A stretch of 64,000 nucleotides of DNA from Vibrio syngnathi. GTDB taxonomy: Bacteria; Pseudomonadota; Gammaproteobacteria; Enterobacterales; Vibrionaceae. Below the pieces are notes generated by a model. It did not search any database. It was not told where the DNA came from and saw only the letters and a program-made list of their open reading frames with translations. Below are positions 21,705 to 30,424 of the stretch, in pieces. The stretch covers positions 310,001 to 374,000 of the forward strand of contig NZ_CP017916.1 of NCBI RefSeq assembly GCF_002119525.1, written 5' to 3'. The number at the start of each line of letters is the position of its first letter. Positions within the stretch are counted from its first letter, which is position 1. The translations under genes were made by a program, and so were the position numbers.

Positions 21705-21761
21705 GTTTACATCCAGAGGTTATCGATGCTCTGAATGTACTATGTGCGATGATTGTTGGCA

Positions 21762-22328
21762 TTAACTATTGTTAATTCGACCTTTAATTCTGCTCAGGCT
21801 GATCGCTGTTATTCCTAGATAGGCCGCAATTTGATTGTCGTTCAAGCGCTGTTCAAGGTCGGGATAGTGCTCGCAGAAAAGCTGATAGCGTTGCTCTGGG
21901 GTATAGAGCAGCATAAAGCGTTCTTTATTTTCCTTATGCATCAGCTGAGTTTCTAACAACTTTAAATACAGAGGGTTGTTTGATGCCCGCCACTCGATAA
22001 CTGCGTTCATTGGCAGTTCTAACATAGTAATTGGTGTGAGCGTTTCTAATAAGTAAGGGGACGCTTGGTTTTTTATCAAACTCTCAAAGCCGATGATCCA
22101 GTCTTGTTCCCAGTAGAACTCTTTGCTGTATTGCTTACCGTCATTAGTGAGGTAGCAAGCGTGGCACAATCCCTCAAGTACAAAGTAGATTGAACTCGCC
22201 ATCTCACCTTGATTGATCAGGATGTGTCTGGTTGGCAGCTCAAGCGGTTTCGCGACGGCTAATAGAGATTCAATCTGACTTTCAGAGAAGTCGAAGCTTT
22301 GTAGTTGTTCGATAAAAGAGGTGTGCAT
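21762..22328 (-). CDS. Crp/Fnr-type transcriptional regulator
   Basis: The 188-residue protein has a cyclic-nucleotide-binding fold (about residues 20-115; ILINQGEMASSIYFVLEG) and a short C-terminal helix-turn-helix (NDNQIAAYLGITAISLSRIKGR). It lacks cysteines arranged for an Fe-S cluster and lacks the full cAMP-pocket consensus, so the ligand is unknown. It is transcribed toward elaA-EamA with a 57-bp gap and is a plausible local regulator of them. Confidence 0.83.
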   Translation of the reverse strand: MHTSFIEQLQSFDFSESQIESLLAVAKPLELPTRHILINQGEMASSIYFVLEGLCHACYLTNDGKQYSKEFYWEQDWIIGFESLIKNQASPYLLETLTPITMLELPMNAVIEWRASNNPLYLKLLETQLMHKENKERFMLLYTPEQRYQLFCEHYPDLEQRLNDNQIAAYLGITAISLSRIKGRINNS

Positions 22329-22399
22329 GGAAATAACCTAACCCAAATAAGTGTCGAAATCATCGCACTTATTTGAGTATAGGTACAGAGCAGGCTAAA

Positions 22400-24154
22400 T
22401 CAGCGTCGAGTGTGTTGCTCTAGGTAGTCTTGAGCGAGTTCTCTACCCATGTATTTAGCAAGAGTTTTCAATGGTACTTTCTTAAGATTAACCACAATCA
22501 AGCCATCTAGAGCATCATTAAATGATGGGTCGACGTTAAAGCACACCAATTTACCATTCATCCCTAGATACTGGCGCAGTAGTACTGGTAGGCCTTTTCC
22601 TTGCTCCATACGCGCTAACACTTTAGAGAGCAGAGGAACACTCGCCAATGACGATAACAGATGATTTTGCCAGAATACATGATTACTGGTATTGAGTGGT
22701 GACGAAGGAGAAACTAGATTCGCCTTTTCCTCATCGTAGTGGTGAATCGATAAGGTAGTCGCGATCAACAGACGAGCATTGTGACTGTAATCATTACTGA
22801 TACTGACTGGGCCGAATAGGTGAGTGTATTGAGGATGACGATACACGAAGGCCGCGATTCCTTTCCATAAGAGTAACAGTGAGTTAAGGCTCTTTTGATA
22901 AGGCTTACTCACTACAGAACGCCCAAGCTCGATACTGTTGTCTAAGGTATCGATGAATTCTTGATTGTAGTTAAACAGGCTACGAGAGTAGAGGTTATCA
23001 AGCCCGTGCTCAGCGATGAGCTTGTCGACCATACCAAGTCGGTATGCACCCACTAATTCAGCCTTGGTTTTATTCCAAACAAACAGTTGGTGGTAGTAAA
23101 GGTCATACTCATCTAAATCACAGGCAAGCCCGCTGCCTTCTCCAACTTCTCGGAAACTCTCTTCTCTCACTCGACCAATTTCTCGCATCAAGTTGGGGAT
23201 TGATTGGCTTGGTGTGCAGTAGACTTCGAAGTCACCTTGCTCGAGCAATTTCATCTCTTCAGGGAGTGAATTGATCTCTATTGCCAAGACTTCTTGTGGA
23301 ATCGGAGCAATCACTTGAGTATCAAAAGAGGGCGCGTGGATTGGTGTGTTCGGGCTATCTTGTTGACTCATCAGGTAGGTATTGAGTCGCAGGTAGTTGA
23401 CGATATCCATTTCTTGTTCAAACGATTTTATTTCTGAGTATGGAATCGAAGAGCCAATAGAGATAGCGATCGTGGTCGCTTGCTTATTGAGGAGTTCACG
23501 GCCGAGTAGAGCTGTTCTTAATAGTGGATGGACACGGCCAGCTTGATAGAAAAGCTCACTGTTTTTACCATTGATAAAGATAGGTACCGTAGTGGCTTGA
23601 TGACGTTTGACGAATTTGGCTACCGATTTGCTCCATTCGATGTCTGTCAGTGTCTTTGCCCCTTTGCGGTAACTCGAGACTTCGCCCGCAGGGAACACAA
23701 TCAGCAGTCCACCATCTGCTAAGTGACGATTGGCATCTCGAATCGCTTTGGCGTTGGTTCGTTTCGATTCTTTACTGTTAAAGACATCGACTCCGATGAA
23801 AAGATCATCCAGTTCAGGCAATCGCTTGAGTAACTCATTGGCCAAAACCTTCACATCCTTTCTGACCGATCCTACGAGATCGGCAAGGATCACACCTTCA
23901 ATGGCGCCAAGTGGGTGGTTCGCCACAATCACCACCGGTCCTTCTTCCGGGATGTTTTCCGTGCTTCCCGATACAACCGAGTAATCGATATTGAGCGCCG
24001 ATAGGGTGTAATTCATGAATTCGAAACTAGATAACTCGTTTTGTCGATCTTGATAGAGTCGGTCTAACTTAGATAGCCCTGTTGCCCACTCGACAACAGA
24101 CTCACCTAAACCAAAAGGTGTGTAACGTGGTAAACGAAAAGGACTATCAATCAT
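22400..24154 (-). CDS. olsF: Bifunctional ornithine-lipid synthase OlsF
   Basis: OlsF makes phosphorus-free ornithine lipids with one polypeptide: a C-terminal OlsB-like GNAT domain N-acylates ornithine and an N-terminal OlsA-like PlsC domain adds the second fatty acid. The 584-residue protein shows NHPLGAIEG (residues 79-87, the acyltransferase HX5E motif), FPAGEVS (154-160) and PIFINGKN (191-198). A GNAT-type half follows (about 300-430, with EVYCTPSQ and REESFREVGEGSG). V. cholerae has this fused enzyme and induces ornithine lipids under low phosphate. It is the last gene of a six-gene operon, 12 bp after the YHS gene. Confidence 0.85.
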   Translation of the reverse strand: MIDSPFRLPRYTPFGLGESVVEWATGLSKLDRLYQDRQNELSSFEFMNYTLSALNIDYSVVSGSTENIPEEGPVVIVANHPLGAIEGVILADLVGSVRKDVKVLANELLKRLPELDDLFIGVDVFNSKESKRTNAKAIRDANRHLADGGLLIVFPAGEVSSYRKGAKTLTDIEWSKSVAKFVKRHQATTVPIFINGKNSELFYQAGRVHPLLRTALLGRELLNKQATTIAISIGSSIPYSEIKSFEQEMDIVNYLRLNTYLMSQQDSPNTPIHAPSFDTQVIAPIPQEVLAIEINSLPEEMKLLEQGDFEVYCTPSQSIPNLMREIGRVREESFREVGEGSGLACDLDEYDLYYHQLFVWNKTKAELVGAYRLGMVDKLIAEHGLDNLYSRSLFNYNQEFIDTLDNSIELGRSVVSKPYQKSLNSLLLLWKGIAAFVYRHPQYTHLFGPVSISNDYSHNARLLIATTLSIHHYDEEKANLVSPSSPLNTSNHVFWQNHLLSSLASVPLLSKVLARMEQGKGLPVLLRQYLGMNGKLVCFNVDPSFNDALDGLIVVNLKKVPLKTLAKYMGRELAQDYLEQHTRR

Positions 24155-24166
24155 AATGAAGCTACC

Positions 24167-24604
24167 TTATTTAATCAGTTGCGGCCAAACTTTATCGGCT
24201 TGTTGAATATGTTGTGCTTGGTCTTGCTCCCAACGCTGTTTAATCTCTTGGTCGTAGTTGAGGTAAAGCTTGTTATCAACAATCGTCCATTGGTTCGGGT
24301 CTCCGGGTGCAAAATCACTTTTTGCTGATACTGCCCAAGCGCAATAGCCACCATATTGAGGGGCATATTTTTCAGGATTATTAACAAATAAAGTCAGATT
24401 CTTTTCAGAAGAGAAATACCAGTCCGCACCCTTGTACTCGGTGCTGAATTTTTTACTGCCTTCGACGGGGTTGCCTGAAGTGAAATACGCGACAGTATCG
24501 TAACCATCGAGTGCCTTGCTGCTAAAGAATCCGGTGTAGATTTCATCGGCGGCAAATACGTATGGGCTAACAAGTAGCATGACCATGGTTAATAGTTTTC
24601 TCAT
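24167..24604 (-). CDS. Exported YHS-domain protein
   Basis: The 145-residue protein has a signal peptide (MRKLLTMVMLLVSPYVFA, cleavage likely before ADE). One YHS domain follows: GYDTVAYFTSGNPVEG, then FSSEKNLTLFVNNPEKYAPQYGGYCAW. YHS domains are small and found in metal-related and redox proteins; many exported versions have no known function. It is 9 bp after the NRDE gene and 12 bp before olsF, so it is co-transcribed. A periplasmic location is inferred. Confidence 0.85.
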   Translation of the reverse strand: MRKLLTMVMLLVSPYVFAADEIYTGFFSSKALDGYDTVAYFTSGNPVEGSKKFSTEYKGADWYFSSEKNLTLFVNNPEKYAPQYGGYCAWAVSAKSDFAPGDPNQWTIVDNKLYLNYDQEIKQRWEQDQAQHIQQADKVWPQLIK

Positions 24605-24613
24605 GATGGACTC

Positions 24614-25363
24614 CTATAGATTGATTACGGGTGATAAATCGAAGGTAAAGCGCTGTTGATTTATCTGGCATGGCTTAATGGGTTCACAAGGCGATCCGGG
24701 TGCATAAAACATAGAGGCTTGGCCGTGTAGATTGCGTAAGTGTGTAAAGCTCACCGTATGTGCGTCTTCACGATGCATACAGGTCGCTAAATGAGGCTGT
24801 TCGCTATGATGGTGAGAGTGAAATTGAAGTAAGTTCTGCTGATTCTTACCTGTTGTCATAAGCTGATCGTATTTTGCTTGTCGGTAGGCTTGTACTCGCT
24901 CTAAATCAACACCGGATGAGAAGAGTGGAGAATCAGTGTCGACGATGTGCTGTTGAATACCATCCCACATGTAGGCGATAACCAACCCATTGTTCTGAGT
25001 TAAGTTCGGCGCAAAAGCCAACAAGGTAAACGGGGCAAAAGAGTGCAGGTCGAGCTGATGAAATGCTTCAGAGAGCTGACTGATGTTACGACTCGATGAT
25101 AGATTCTTGAGTAGCAAACCACGGCTGACTAAAGGTCCAACAGGGACTATGCCTTGATAGTTATTGAGTAGGCATAGTGAAAGCCCGAACTCATTGATAC
25201 TGATCCAGCTACCACCGCCAGTTGGGTCGAGTGGCATGATGATATCGACGCCGTTAACTCGATACTGTTTAGGCGGCATTGCTAGTGCTCGCGTCTTTTG
25301 TTCGTCACGGTTAAAAAAGACCTGATAACCATTTTCTTCAAGCAGCCAAGATACTGAACACAT
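24614..25363 (-). CDS. NRDE (TANGO2-like) family protein
   Basis: I place the start at 25363, giving 249 residues beginning MCSVSWLLEENGYQVFFNRDEQKTR. It has the conserved Cys2 and the NRDE motif that name the family, preceded by GGGAG at good spacing. A longer in-frame start inside the DinB gene adds 19 unrelated residues and is rejected. The family resembles Ntn-hydrolase folds, and animal TANGO2 is linked to lipid and heme handling, but no bacterial reaction is established. The 2-bp gap to the DinB gene implies coupling. Confidence 0.85.
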   Translation of the reverse strand: MCSVSWLLEENGYQVFFNRDEQKTRALAMPPKQYRVNGVDIIMPLDPTGGGSWISINEFGLSLCLLNNYQGIVPVGPLVSRGLLLKNLSSSRNISQLSEAFHQLDLHSFAPFTLLAFAPNLTQNNGLVIAYMWDGIQQHIVDTDSPLFSSGVDLERVQAYRQAKYDQLMTTGKNQQNLLQFHSHHHSEQPHLATCMHREDAHTVSFTHLRNLHGQASMFYAPGSPCEPIKPCQINQQRFTFDLSPVINL

Positions 25364-25365
25364 GA

Positions 25366-25908
25366 TTATTGCTCCCTCAGATAGCTGCTGGTGGTTGGGG
25401 CATAACCAAAGGTATTGCATGTTTCGACATCAAGAAAGGTCGTGATCACCTTGATCATCGCATAGTGATGATTGGCATGCAGAGCAGCAAAGGTGACCTC
25501 TCTTTCTAACGTAGAAGGCAGGCTGGCGAATACTTGTGTATCCATTGAAACTTCGGTTTGGATCATGATAGGCGCTTCGAGATCTCTGCGGTCTAGTCGT
25601 TCAAGCCAGTTGATCACATAATGGATCTCTTTTACTGCAATTGAGCGGTCGTATTCGACGGGATGACCACGACGGCGAGTGTTGTAATCAACGGTCGCAT
25701 TCTCTTTTAAAATTAAAGCGTGAAAAAGATCGAGCGTGTGACGAGTATGCTCACCAATAGAGCTTGTGACGTGCGGCTTTGCTCGTGTCAGATAGTCGCT
25801 GTCAGATATCGCTAACAAAAACTCTAGACCCTGATTCAATATCTCTACCGCTCCTTTGATACTAGGAGAGAAAGAAGTGAGGGCGATCGGTTGGGCTATG
25901 GGGTTCAT
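25366..25908 (-). CDS. DinB-like four-helix protein
   Basis: The 180-residue protein has the DinB/YfiT arrangement of widely spaced histidines: IGEHTRHTLDLFHAL (near residue 52) and ALHANHHYAMIKV (near residue 140), likely metal ligands. DinB-fold enzymes are metal-dependent thiol transferases or related proteins, often bacillithiol- or glutathione-type, but many are unassigned. It is 19 bp after the ATP-grasp gene and 2 bp before the NRDE gene, well inside the operon. Confidence 0.78.
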   Translation of the reverse strand: MNPIAQPIALTSFSPSIKGAVEILNQGLEFLLAISDSDYLTRAKPHVTSSIGEHTRHTLDLFHALILKENATVDYNTRRRGHPVEYDRSIAVKEIHYVINWLERLDRRDLEAPIMIQTEVSMDTQVFASLPSTLEREVTFAALHANHHYAMIKVITTFLDVETCNTFGYAPTTSSYLREQ

Positions 25909-25927
25909 TCATGGTCCTCGTACAAAG

Positions 25928-27061
25928 TTAGTCAGTGGTCGGATATTGTTGAACAAGACGTCGCTCTTCTTGCCACGCAGCGAATAAGCTCTTGAAAGAA
26001 GGAGTCTTATGGCCTCGTTGTTTTTGCTGAGCGCCAATATCAAAAAGAATACGGTATTGCAGAAGTAGCGTAGAAAATATCTCTCGCAGCGGTGTATTGC
26101 GATCCCAGATATGCCCTGCCTCACTGCTTGCGCCATTGACCTCAAGGATCGTGAAATCCTCGCCGTTCATTAGGCTGTGCATGTCCTTAAACTTGACGTC
26201 GAGTCGGCCAAAATGAAAACCATCGAAGTCATCGAATATCTCGTCTAAACGTTCAGTTAAAGCCCGAGTGATGTATTGATTGCCATCGCGGAAGATGCAG
26301 CCACGGCTATGGCTTCCTGCGAACGCGAGTTGGAACTCTTCGCTCTCTGCGAGCACTTGATCCAATTTATCTTCATGTCTTGGTAGATAAAGGTGACTAA
26401 TCTGCCCAGCACGCGGGCTATTTTCAATTAATTGTTTGAGTGTCGAGCTGCCATCACCCACCACCATGGGTGCGTATTTGAGTGTGATCGAGATGATCTC
26501 GCCTTGCTTTTTGTTTGGGTAGCGAACATAGAAAACACCCGCTTCGGCTTGATAAGGCGCCTTTTCTTGCAATAGAAAGCGAGCGTTATTTGGGAAAGAT
26601 TCAACATACTGCTCAAGTTGATCTTGTGTGTTGATCAGCTTGACGCCAACACCTCGGCAGCCAAGATCCGGTTTGGCCACAATCGGAAAATCGAGATCGG
26701 ATTGTATGAGTGCGCGGCGTGCATCTTCAGCTTGTTTCTTACCGCTGAGATCCGTTTTGGTTAGGGTAATGAACGGTGAGATCCAACGTTGACTTGAAGA
26801 TCCGGCAAGGCTCAATATCTCGTGCTTTGATTCGCCGACCATACCACTGAGTTTGATGCTCGGATTGGCGATGAGCGGGAGCGCCCAGTCAAAGTGTCGT
26901 AACCCTTGCATCAGGCTTTGAATCACCACTGGCGTGTAGAAAAACCAAGTTGGAAGAAACTCGTAAGGAGAGACACTGCGCACGGTATCTTTTTCAAGCA
27001 GGGGCATGCCTGCATTAATTTGATGCGCTGGAATGATGCGAATATCTTGCGGTGAACTCAT
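25928..27061 (-). CDS. ATP-grasp ligase, RimK/D-Ala-D-Ala-ligase-like
   Basis: The 377-residue protein has an ATP-grasp core: PIVAKPDLGCRGVGVKLI (near residue 127) for nucleotide binding, and LDVKFKDM with TILEVNGASSEAGHIWD (near 300-320) for metal and substrate binding. ATP-grasp ligases join a carboxylate to an amine or thiol through an acyl phosphate. The substrate is unknown. The gene overlaps the DedA gene by 4 bp (ATGA) and leads into DinB, NRDE, YHS and OlsF genes, which suggests a role in envelope or aminolipid chemistry. Confidence 0.78.
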   Translation of the reverse strand: MSSPQDIRIIPAHQINAGMPLLEKDTVRSVSPYEFLPTWFFYTPVVIQSLMQGLRHFDWALPLIANPSIKLSGMVGESKHEILSLAGSSSQRWISPFITLTKTDLSGKKQAEDARRALIQSDLDFPIVAKPDLGCRGVGVKLINTQDQLEQYVESFPNNARFLLQEKAPYQAEAGVFYVRYPNKKQGEIISITLKYAPMVVGDGSSTLKQLIENSPRAGQISHLYLPRHEDKLDQVLAESEEFQLAFAGSHSRGCIFRDGNQYITRALTERLDEIFDDFDGFHFGRLDVKFKDMHSLMNGEDFTILEVNGASSEAGHIWDRNTPLREIFSTLLLQYRILFDIGAQQKQRGHKTPSFKSLFAAWQEERRLVQQYPTTD

Positions 27062-27645
27062 GATAATCCTCTAGAGTAGGTTTTATTCATTAATCGATTA
27101 CCGATAAACAGCAAAGCGATGGCACACGGGATGATGATCCATTGATATTCAGAGGCTTGCAGCCACGCTGATGTCCCTAAATAGTAGATGGCAGAGAAGA
27201 CAATGCCAGTCCAGAGCGCAGTGGCACTAATAACGGCAAATAAGAAAGTAGGCAGTGGGATGGCGAAAAAGCCACTTAAGGTAAAACCGACGGTACGAAG
27301 CCCGGGAATAAAACGGATGATAAACAGACTGCTGAACGCGTTTTGACGTAATTTAAAGCGAAGTGCACGAAAGTACTTATTAGTGAGAGCTTTGTAACGA
27401 ACGCTTCGGAAATAACGTCCTGATTTACCTAGGTAATAAAGACCTAAGTCACCCGTGGCAATGCCGATGAAAATGGCAAGCAGGGCATATTGAGGAAGAA
27501 TGAGCCCTTGAGTGGCTAAACCGGCAGCGGTAACAATCGCCAGATCTTCAAGCAGGTAAGAAAGCGCAATAATGCCAAGCATCAGCCATAACAGCGACTC
27601 CTCCCCTGAATTTAACCATGCTTGAATGCTCTCGATGGTGCCCAT
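27058..27645 (-). CDS. DedA/VTT-family inner-membrane protein
   Basis: I chose ATG 27645 (195 residues) over the TTG three bases upstream because it sits 6 bases from AAGGA. The protein has several hydrophobic helices and the DedA signatures GDLGLYYLGKSGR and RFIPGLRTVGFTLSGFFAIPLPTF. DedA proteins support lipid-carrier recycling or flipping and membrane homeostasis, for example undecaprenyl-phosphate translocation. It is the first gene of the operon that ends in olsF. Confidence 0.88.
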   Translation of the reverse strand: MGTIESIQAWLNSGEESLLWLMLGIIALSYLLEDLAIVTAAGLATQGLILPQYALLAIFIGIATGDLGLYYLGKSGRYFRSVRYKALTNKYFRALRFKLRQNAFSSLFIIRFIPGLRTVGFTLSGFFAIPLPTFLFAVISATALWTGIVFSAIYYLGTSAWLQASEYQWIIIPCAIALLFIGNRLMNKTYSRGLS

Positions 27646-27671
27646 CAAATGTCCTTATCTATCCTATTAAC

Positions 27672-27691
27672 GAATGGCTTAATGGCCATTC
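27672..27691 (-). other. Stem-loop in the leader of the DedA-olsF operon
   Basis: GAATGGC and GCCATTC pair around a 6-base loop, about 25 bp before the first start codon and just upstream of the Shine-Dalgarno. No T-run follows. A promoter could not be placed with confidence. Confidence 0.4.
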
Positions 27692-27804
27692 ATTGAGTGT
27701 AGTAAATTAAATAGACAGGAGGAGCTGAGAAAAACTTACAGATGATTGAGGATTTTTTGTGCGAGCTTGATTCAATCCGTGGTTTGGAATGCGTTGTTTA
27801 AGTC

Positions 27805-27873
27805 GATCTTAAAGCGAAAATATGGTGTTTTTAAAGTGGATCTTAAAGCGAAAAATATGGTGATTTTAAAGTG
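27805..27873. repeat. Imperfect direct repeat, two units of about 35 bp
   Basis: The unit GATCTTAAAGCGAAAA-TATGGTG-TTTTAAAGTG occurs twice back to back (27805-27838 and 27839-27873) with one inserted A and one A/T difference. A third start, GATCT, follows at 27874. It lies between the DedA operon and the cpdB terminator. Confidence 0.9.
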
Positions 27874-27930
27874 GATCTATCGAGTATTTGGCGTTGAAAG
27901 TAGGGCGTTGGATATGGGGATCCCATATGA

Positions 27931-27965
27931 AAAAGAAAAAGGCTGAGTCGTTAAACTCAGCCTTT
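27931..27965 (-). terminator. Terminator of the cpdB-like gene
   Basis: AAAGGCTGAGT and ACTCAGCCTTT form an 11-bp stem with loop CGTTAA. On the minus strand it is followed by a T-rich tail. Confidence 0.88.
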
Positions 27966-27996
27966 CAGAACATTAACTATCGATTACTTAAGCAAT

Positions 27997-29973
27997 CTAT
28001 TTAGTTAGGTCAATCTGGTAAACAGCAAAACCAACATCGTCAGTCGCAACGCGTTTCATCGGGTATTGACCCTTTTCTTTGATGAACTCTGCCGCTTTCT
28101 CGCTTGGAGACGTTTCAAAGCGGATATCTAGCTTTTTATCCGTTTTGATTGGCGCAAATGACCAGTTGTTATCAGCCGTTGGGCTCACTTGACCTTGCTC
28201 TTTGCTCACTCGAGATATGTAGTTCGCTAGAACAGTACGGTTCTCATCTGGTGCATCAAATGCGATGAAGTCTTCACCCGTACCAGGGAACTTATTGCTG
28301 TATGCACGGTAGTTGTTGGTCGCGATGATGAAGTCTTGCTTCATATCGATTGGCTTACCTTGGTAAGTTAGACCAACGATACGCTCAGAACCTTCGTTAA
28401 TAACCTTACAGTTACCATCATATTTTGCTGGCTGTGTAACATCAATTTGGTACTCAACGCCATCGATAACATCAAAGTTGTAAGTGCGGAAGCCATCCCA
28501 ATCAATAAGCTGCTGAGGTGCAGTGCTGTTTACGTCGATTTGTTGGAATTGACCTGTAGTACACTCTAGCCACTCTTTTACTTCTTTACCGGTTACCTTC
28601 ATCGCAACTAGCGTGTTCGGGTAAAGGTATAAGTCAGCCGCGTTACGGAACGTTAGTTGACCAGACTCTACTTCAGTAAAGTTCGCTGGGTCATTCTTAC
28701 GGCCACCCGCTTTAAATGGAGCTGCTGCTGAAAGGACAGGAATATCGGCTAGATCAGGGTCACCTTGAATGAAACGCTCTACGTAATCTTTTTGTGCAAG
28801 GTTAACAATCTGTACTGTTGGATCGTCTTGAACAAGTGCCAAGAAGCTGTACATCACGTCGCTTGCTTTACCGATTGGTTGGTTAACGAAATCACGTGTA
28901 CCTATGTGATCTGCTTCTAGTGCTTTAACGATACCAGTATCAGCGTCAGCAAGAGATTTCTTTTCGATTTTGTCGTAGATAGGGCGTGCTTCTGATTGGC
29001 CTTTAACGACTTCCCACTTACCGTCTTTTTGTGCAAGTGTTAGATCCATGACACCAACGTGGCTACCCCAACGACCAGGCATTACTGCTGCAACGCCGTT
29101 CATTGTGCCCGTTTCGTTGTCGATGCCTTGAATGTCATCAAAACCTTTACCTGGGAACACGGCGTGAGAGTGGCCGAATGCGATAGCATCAATGCCGTCT
29201 ACTTCAGATAGGTAGAACGTTGAGTTCTCTTCGCCATTTTTGTATGGGTCAGTTGATACGCCTGAGTGAGGGATAGCAACGATGACTTCAGCGCCTTCCG
29301 CTTTCATTTGAGGCACTAACTCGTTAGCTGTCTCAATGATATCGCGAGCGGTCACTTTACCTTCAAGGTTCTTCTTATCCCACGTCATGATTTGTGGTGG
29401 AACAAAACCGATATAACCCACTTTCACTTCATGTTCTACGCCAGCAGTATCTTCAAAGGTGTGTGTCTTGATGATGTAAGGCGTGAAGTAGTGTTCTTTG
29501 TTTTCTGCGTCGTAAACGTTAGCACTGATGTATGGGAAATCAGCGTCGTTGATAGACTCTTTTAGGAACTCAAGACCGTAGTTGAATTCATGGTTACCTA
29601 GGTTTGCAGCGTCGTAATTTAGTTGGTTCATTGCTTTATATGCAGGGTGAACTTCGCCCGCTTCGATGCCTTTGTCTGCCATGTAGTCACCCATAGGGCT
29701 ACCTTGCAGCAAGTCACCGTTATCAACTAATACGCTGTTGGTTACTTCGCTTTGAGCTTCTTTTACTAGAGTTGCAGTACGTGCTAAGCCGATTTTTTTC
29801 GATGGCTTGTCTTTGTAGTAGTCGTAATCCATTAGGTTGGTATGGATATCCGTCGTTTCTACGACACGTAATTTAATCACTTCATCGGTATCTGGTGTTG
29901 TTGTACAGCCTGCTAAAGTCAGACCAAGACCCGCAAGTACAGCCAATGACAAAGGTTTCATTGCAACTTTCAT
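27997..29973 (-). CDS. cpdB: 2',3'-cyclic-nucleotide phosphodiesterase / 3'-nucleotidase, lipoprotein form
   Basis: CpdB hydrolyses 2',3'-cyclic nucleotides and 3'-nucleotides outside the cytoplasm, so the cell can use them for phosphate and nucleosides. I start it at ATG 29973, 7 bases after GGAG, giving 658 residues; a longer frame adds 48 implausible residues. The metallophosphatase motifs are [29 protein letters not shown] and [11 protein letters not shown], followed by a 5'-nucleotidase C-terminal domain. Unlike soluble E. coli CpdB, it has a lipobox (LTLAGC), so it is probably membrane-anchored. Confidence 0.88.
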   Translation of the reverse strand: MKVAMKPLSLAVLAGLGLTLAGCTTTPDTDEVIKLRVVETTDIHTNLMDYDYYKDKPSKKIGLARTATLVKEAQSEVTNSVLVDNGDLLQGSPMGDYMADKGIEAGEVHPAYKAMNQLNYDAANLGNHEFNYGLEFLKESINDADFPYISANVYDAENKEHYFTPYIIKTHTFEDTAGVEHEVKVGYIGFVPPQIMTWDKKNLEGKVTARDIIETANELVPQMKAEGAEVIVAIPHSGVSTDPYKNGEENSTFYLSEVDGIDAIAFGHSHAVFPGKGFDDIQGIDNETGTMNGVAAVMPGRWGSHVGVMDLTLAQKDGKWEVVKGQSEARPIYDKIEKKSLADADTGIVKALEADHIGTRDFVNQPIGKASDVMYSFLALVQDDPTVQIVNLAQKDYVERFIQGDPDLADIPVLSAAAPFKAGGRKNDPANFTEVESGQLTFRNAADLYLYPNTLVAMKVTGKEVKEWLECTTGQFQQIDVNSTAPQQLIDWDGFRTYNFDVIDGVEYQIDVTQPAKYDGNCKVINEGSERIVGLTYQGKPIDMKQDFIIATNNYRAYSNKFPGTGEDFIAFDAPDENRTVLANYISRVSKEQGQVSPTADNNWSFAPIKTDKKLDIRFETSPSEKAAEFIKEKGQYPMKRVATDDVGFAVYQIDLTK

Positions 29974-30424
29974 TTTGGAGCTCCAAAGTGGATTAGTAGA
30001 AAATTCGTTGCGTAATGTAACAAAATGGAATGAAACAATGATTACAACGAATGTTAATTCGTGACTTAGATCGATTCCTTTATGGTGTTCTGCAAGGCGC
30101 CTCCCAAAGCTGCTCAATCGATACGCAATTTATATCGATAATATTAGTCCATTCATTTCACCTGCTTATCGATAAATTCAGTCCCTTATCAGCTTTTCGA
30201 ATAAAAAATGAAATTTTAGAATTTCCAGTAATATGAGAGGCTCGTCATAATGCTTATATCAAGGACGTATCAGGCAGACGAATAGCAAGGATAGCTCAAA
30301 ACGAAGCTTCTGTTTTCTTCTAGTGCCAATACTCCCATTCACTTAAGTGGATGAGTTAAATCCCATGCTTGGTAAGACCAAGTAATGAATTGCTCGTAAC
30401 GCGAGCCTTAAAGGAAGCACTGAA
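29974..30424. promoter_or_regulatory. Divergent cpdB / cysD control region with four ATCGAT sites
   Basis: This 451-bp non-coding stretch separates the divergent cpdB-like gene and the cys operon. The palindrome ATCGAT occurs four times within 104 bp (30070, 30117, 30134, 30168), twice as TATCGATA. A short stem GCTCG/CGAGC (30392-30396/30402-30406) lies just before the cysD Shine-Dalgarno AAGGAAG. CysB control is expected from the family, but I could not mark a CysB site. No gene is seen here. Confidence 0.45.

Noticed and set aside
27690..27780. Pho box upstream of the DedA-olsF operon
   Set aside because: CTGTAAG-TTTT-CTCAGC on the minus strand is only loosely similar to the direct-repeat consensus, so phosphate control is not claimed from sequence.
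27746..27946. 66-codon frame spanning the 35-bp direct repeat
   Set aside because: No ribosome-binding site, and its content is set by the duplicated DNA.
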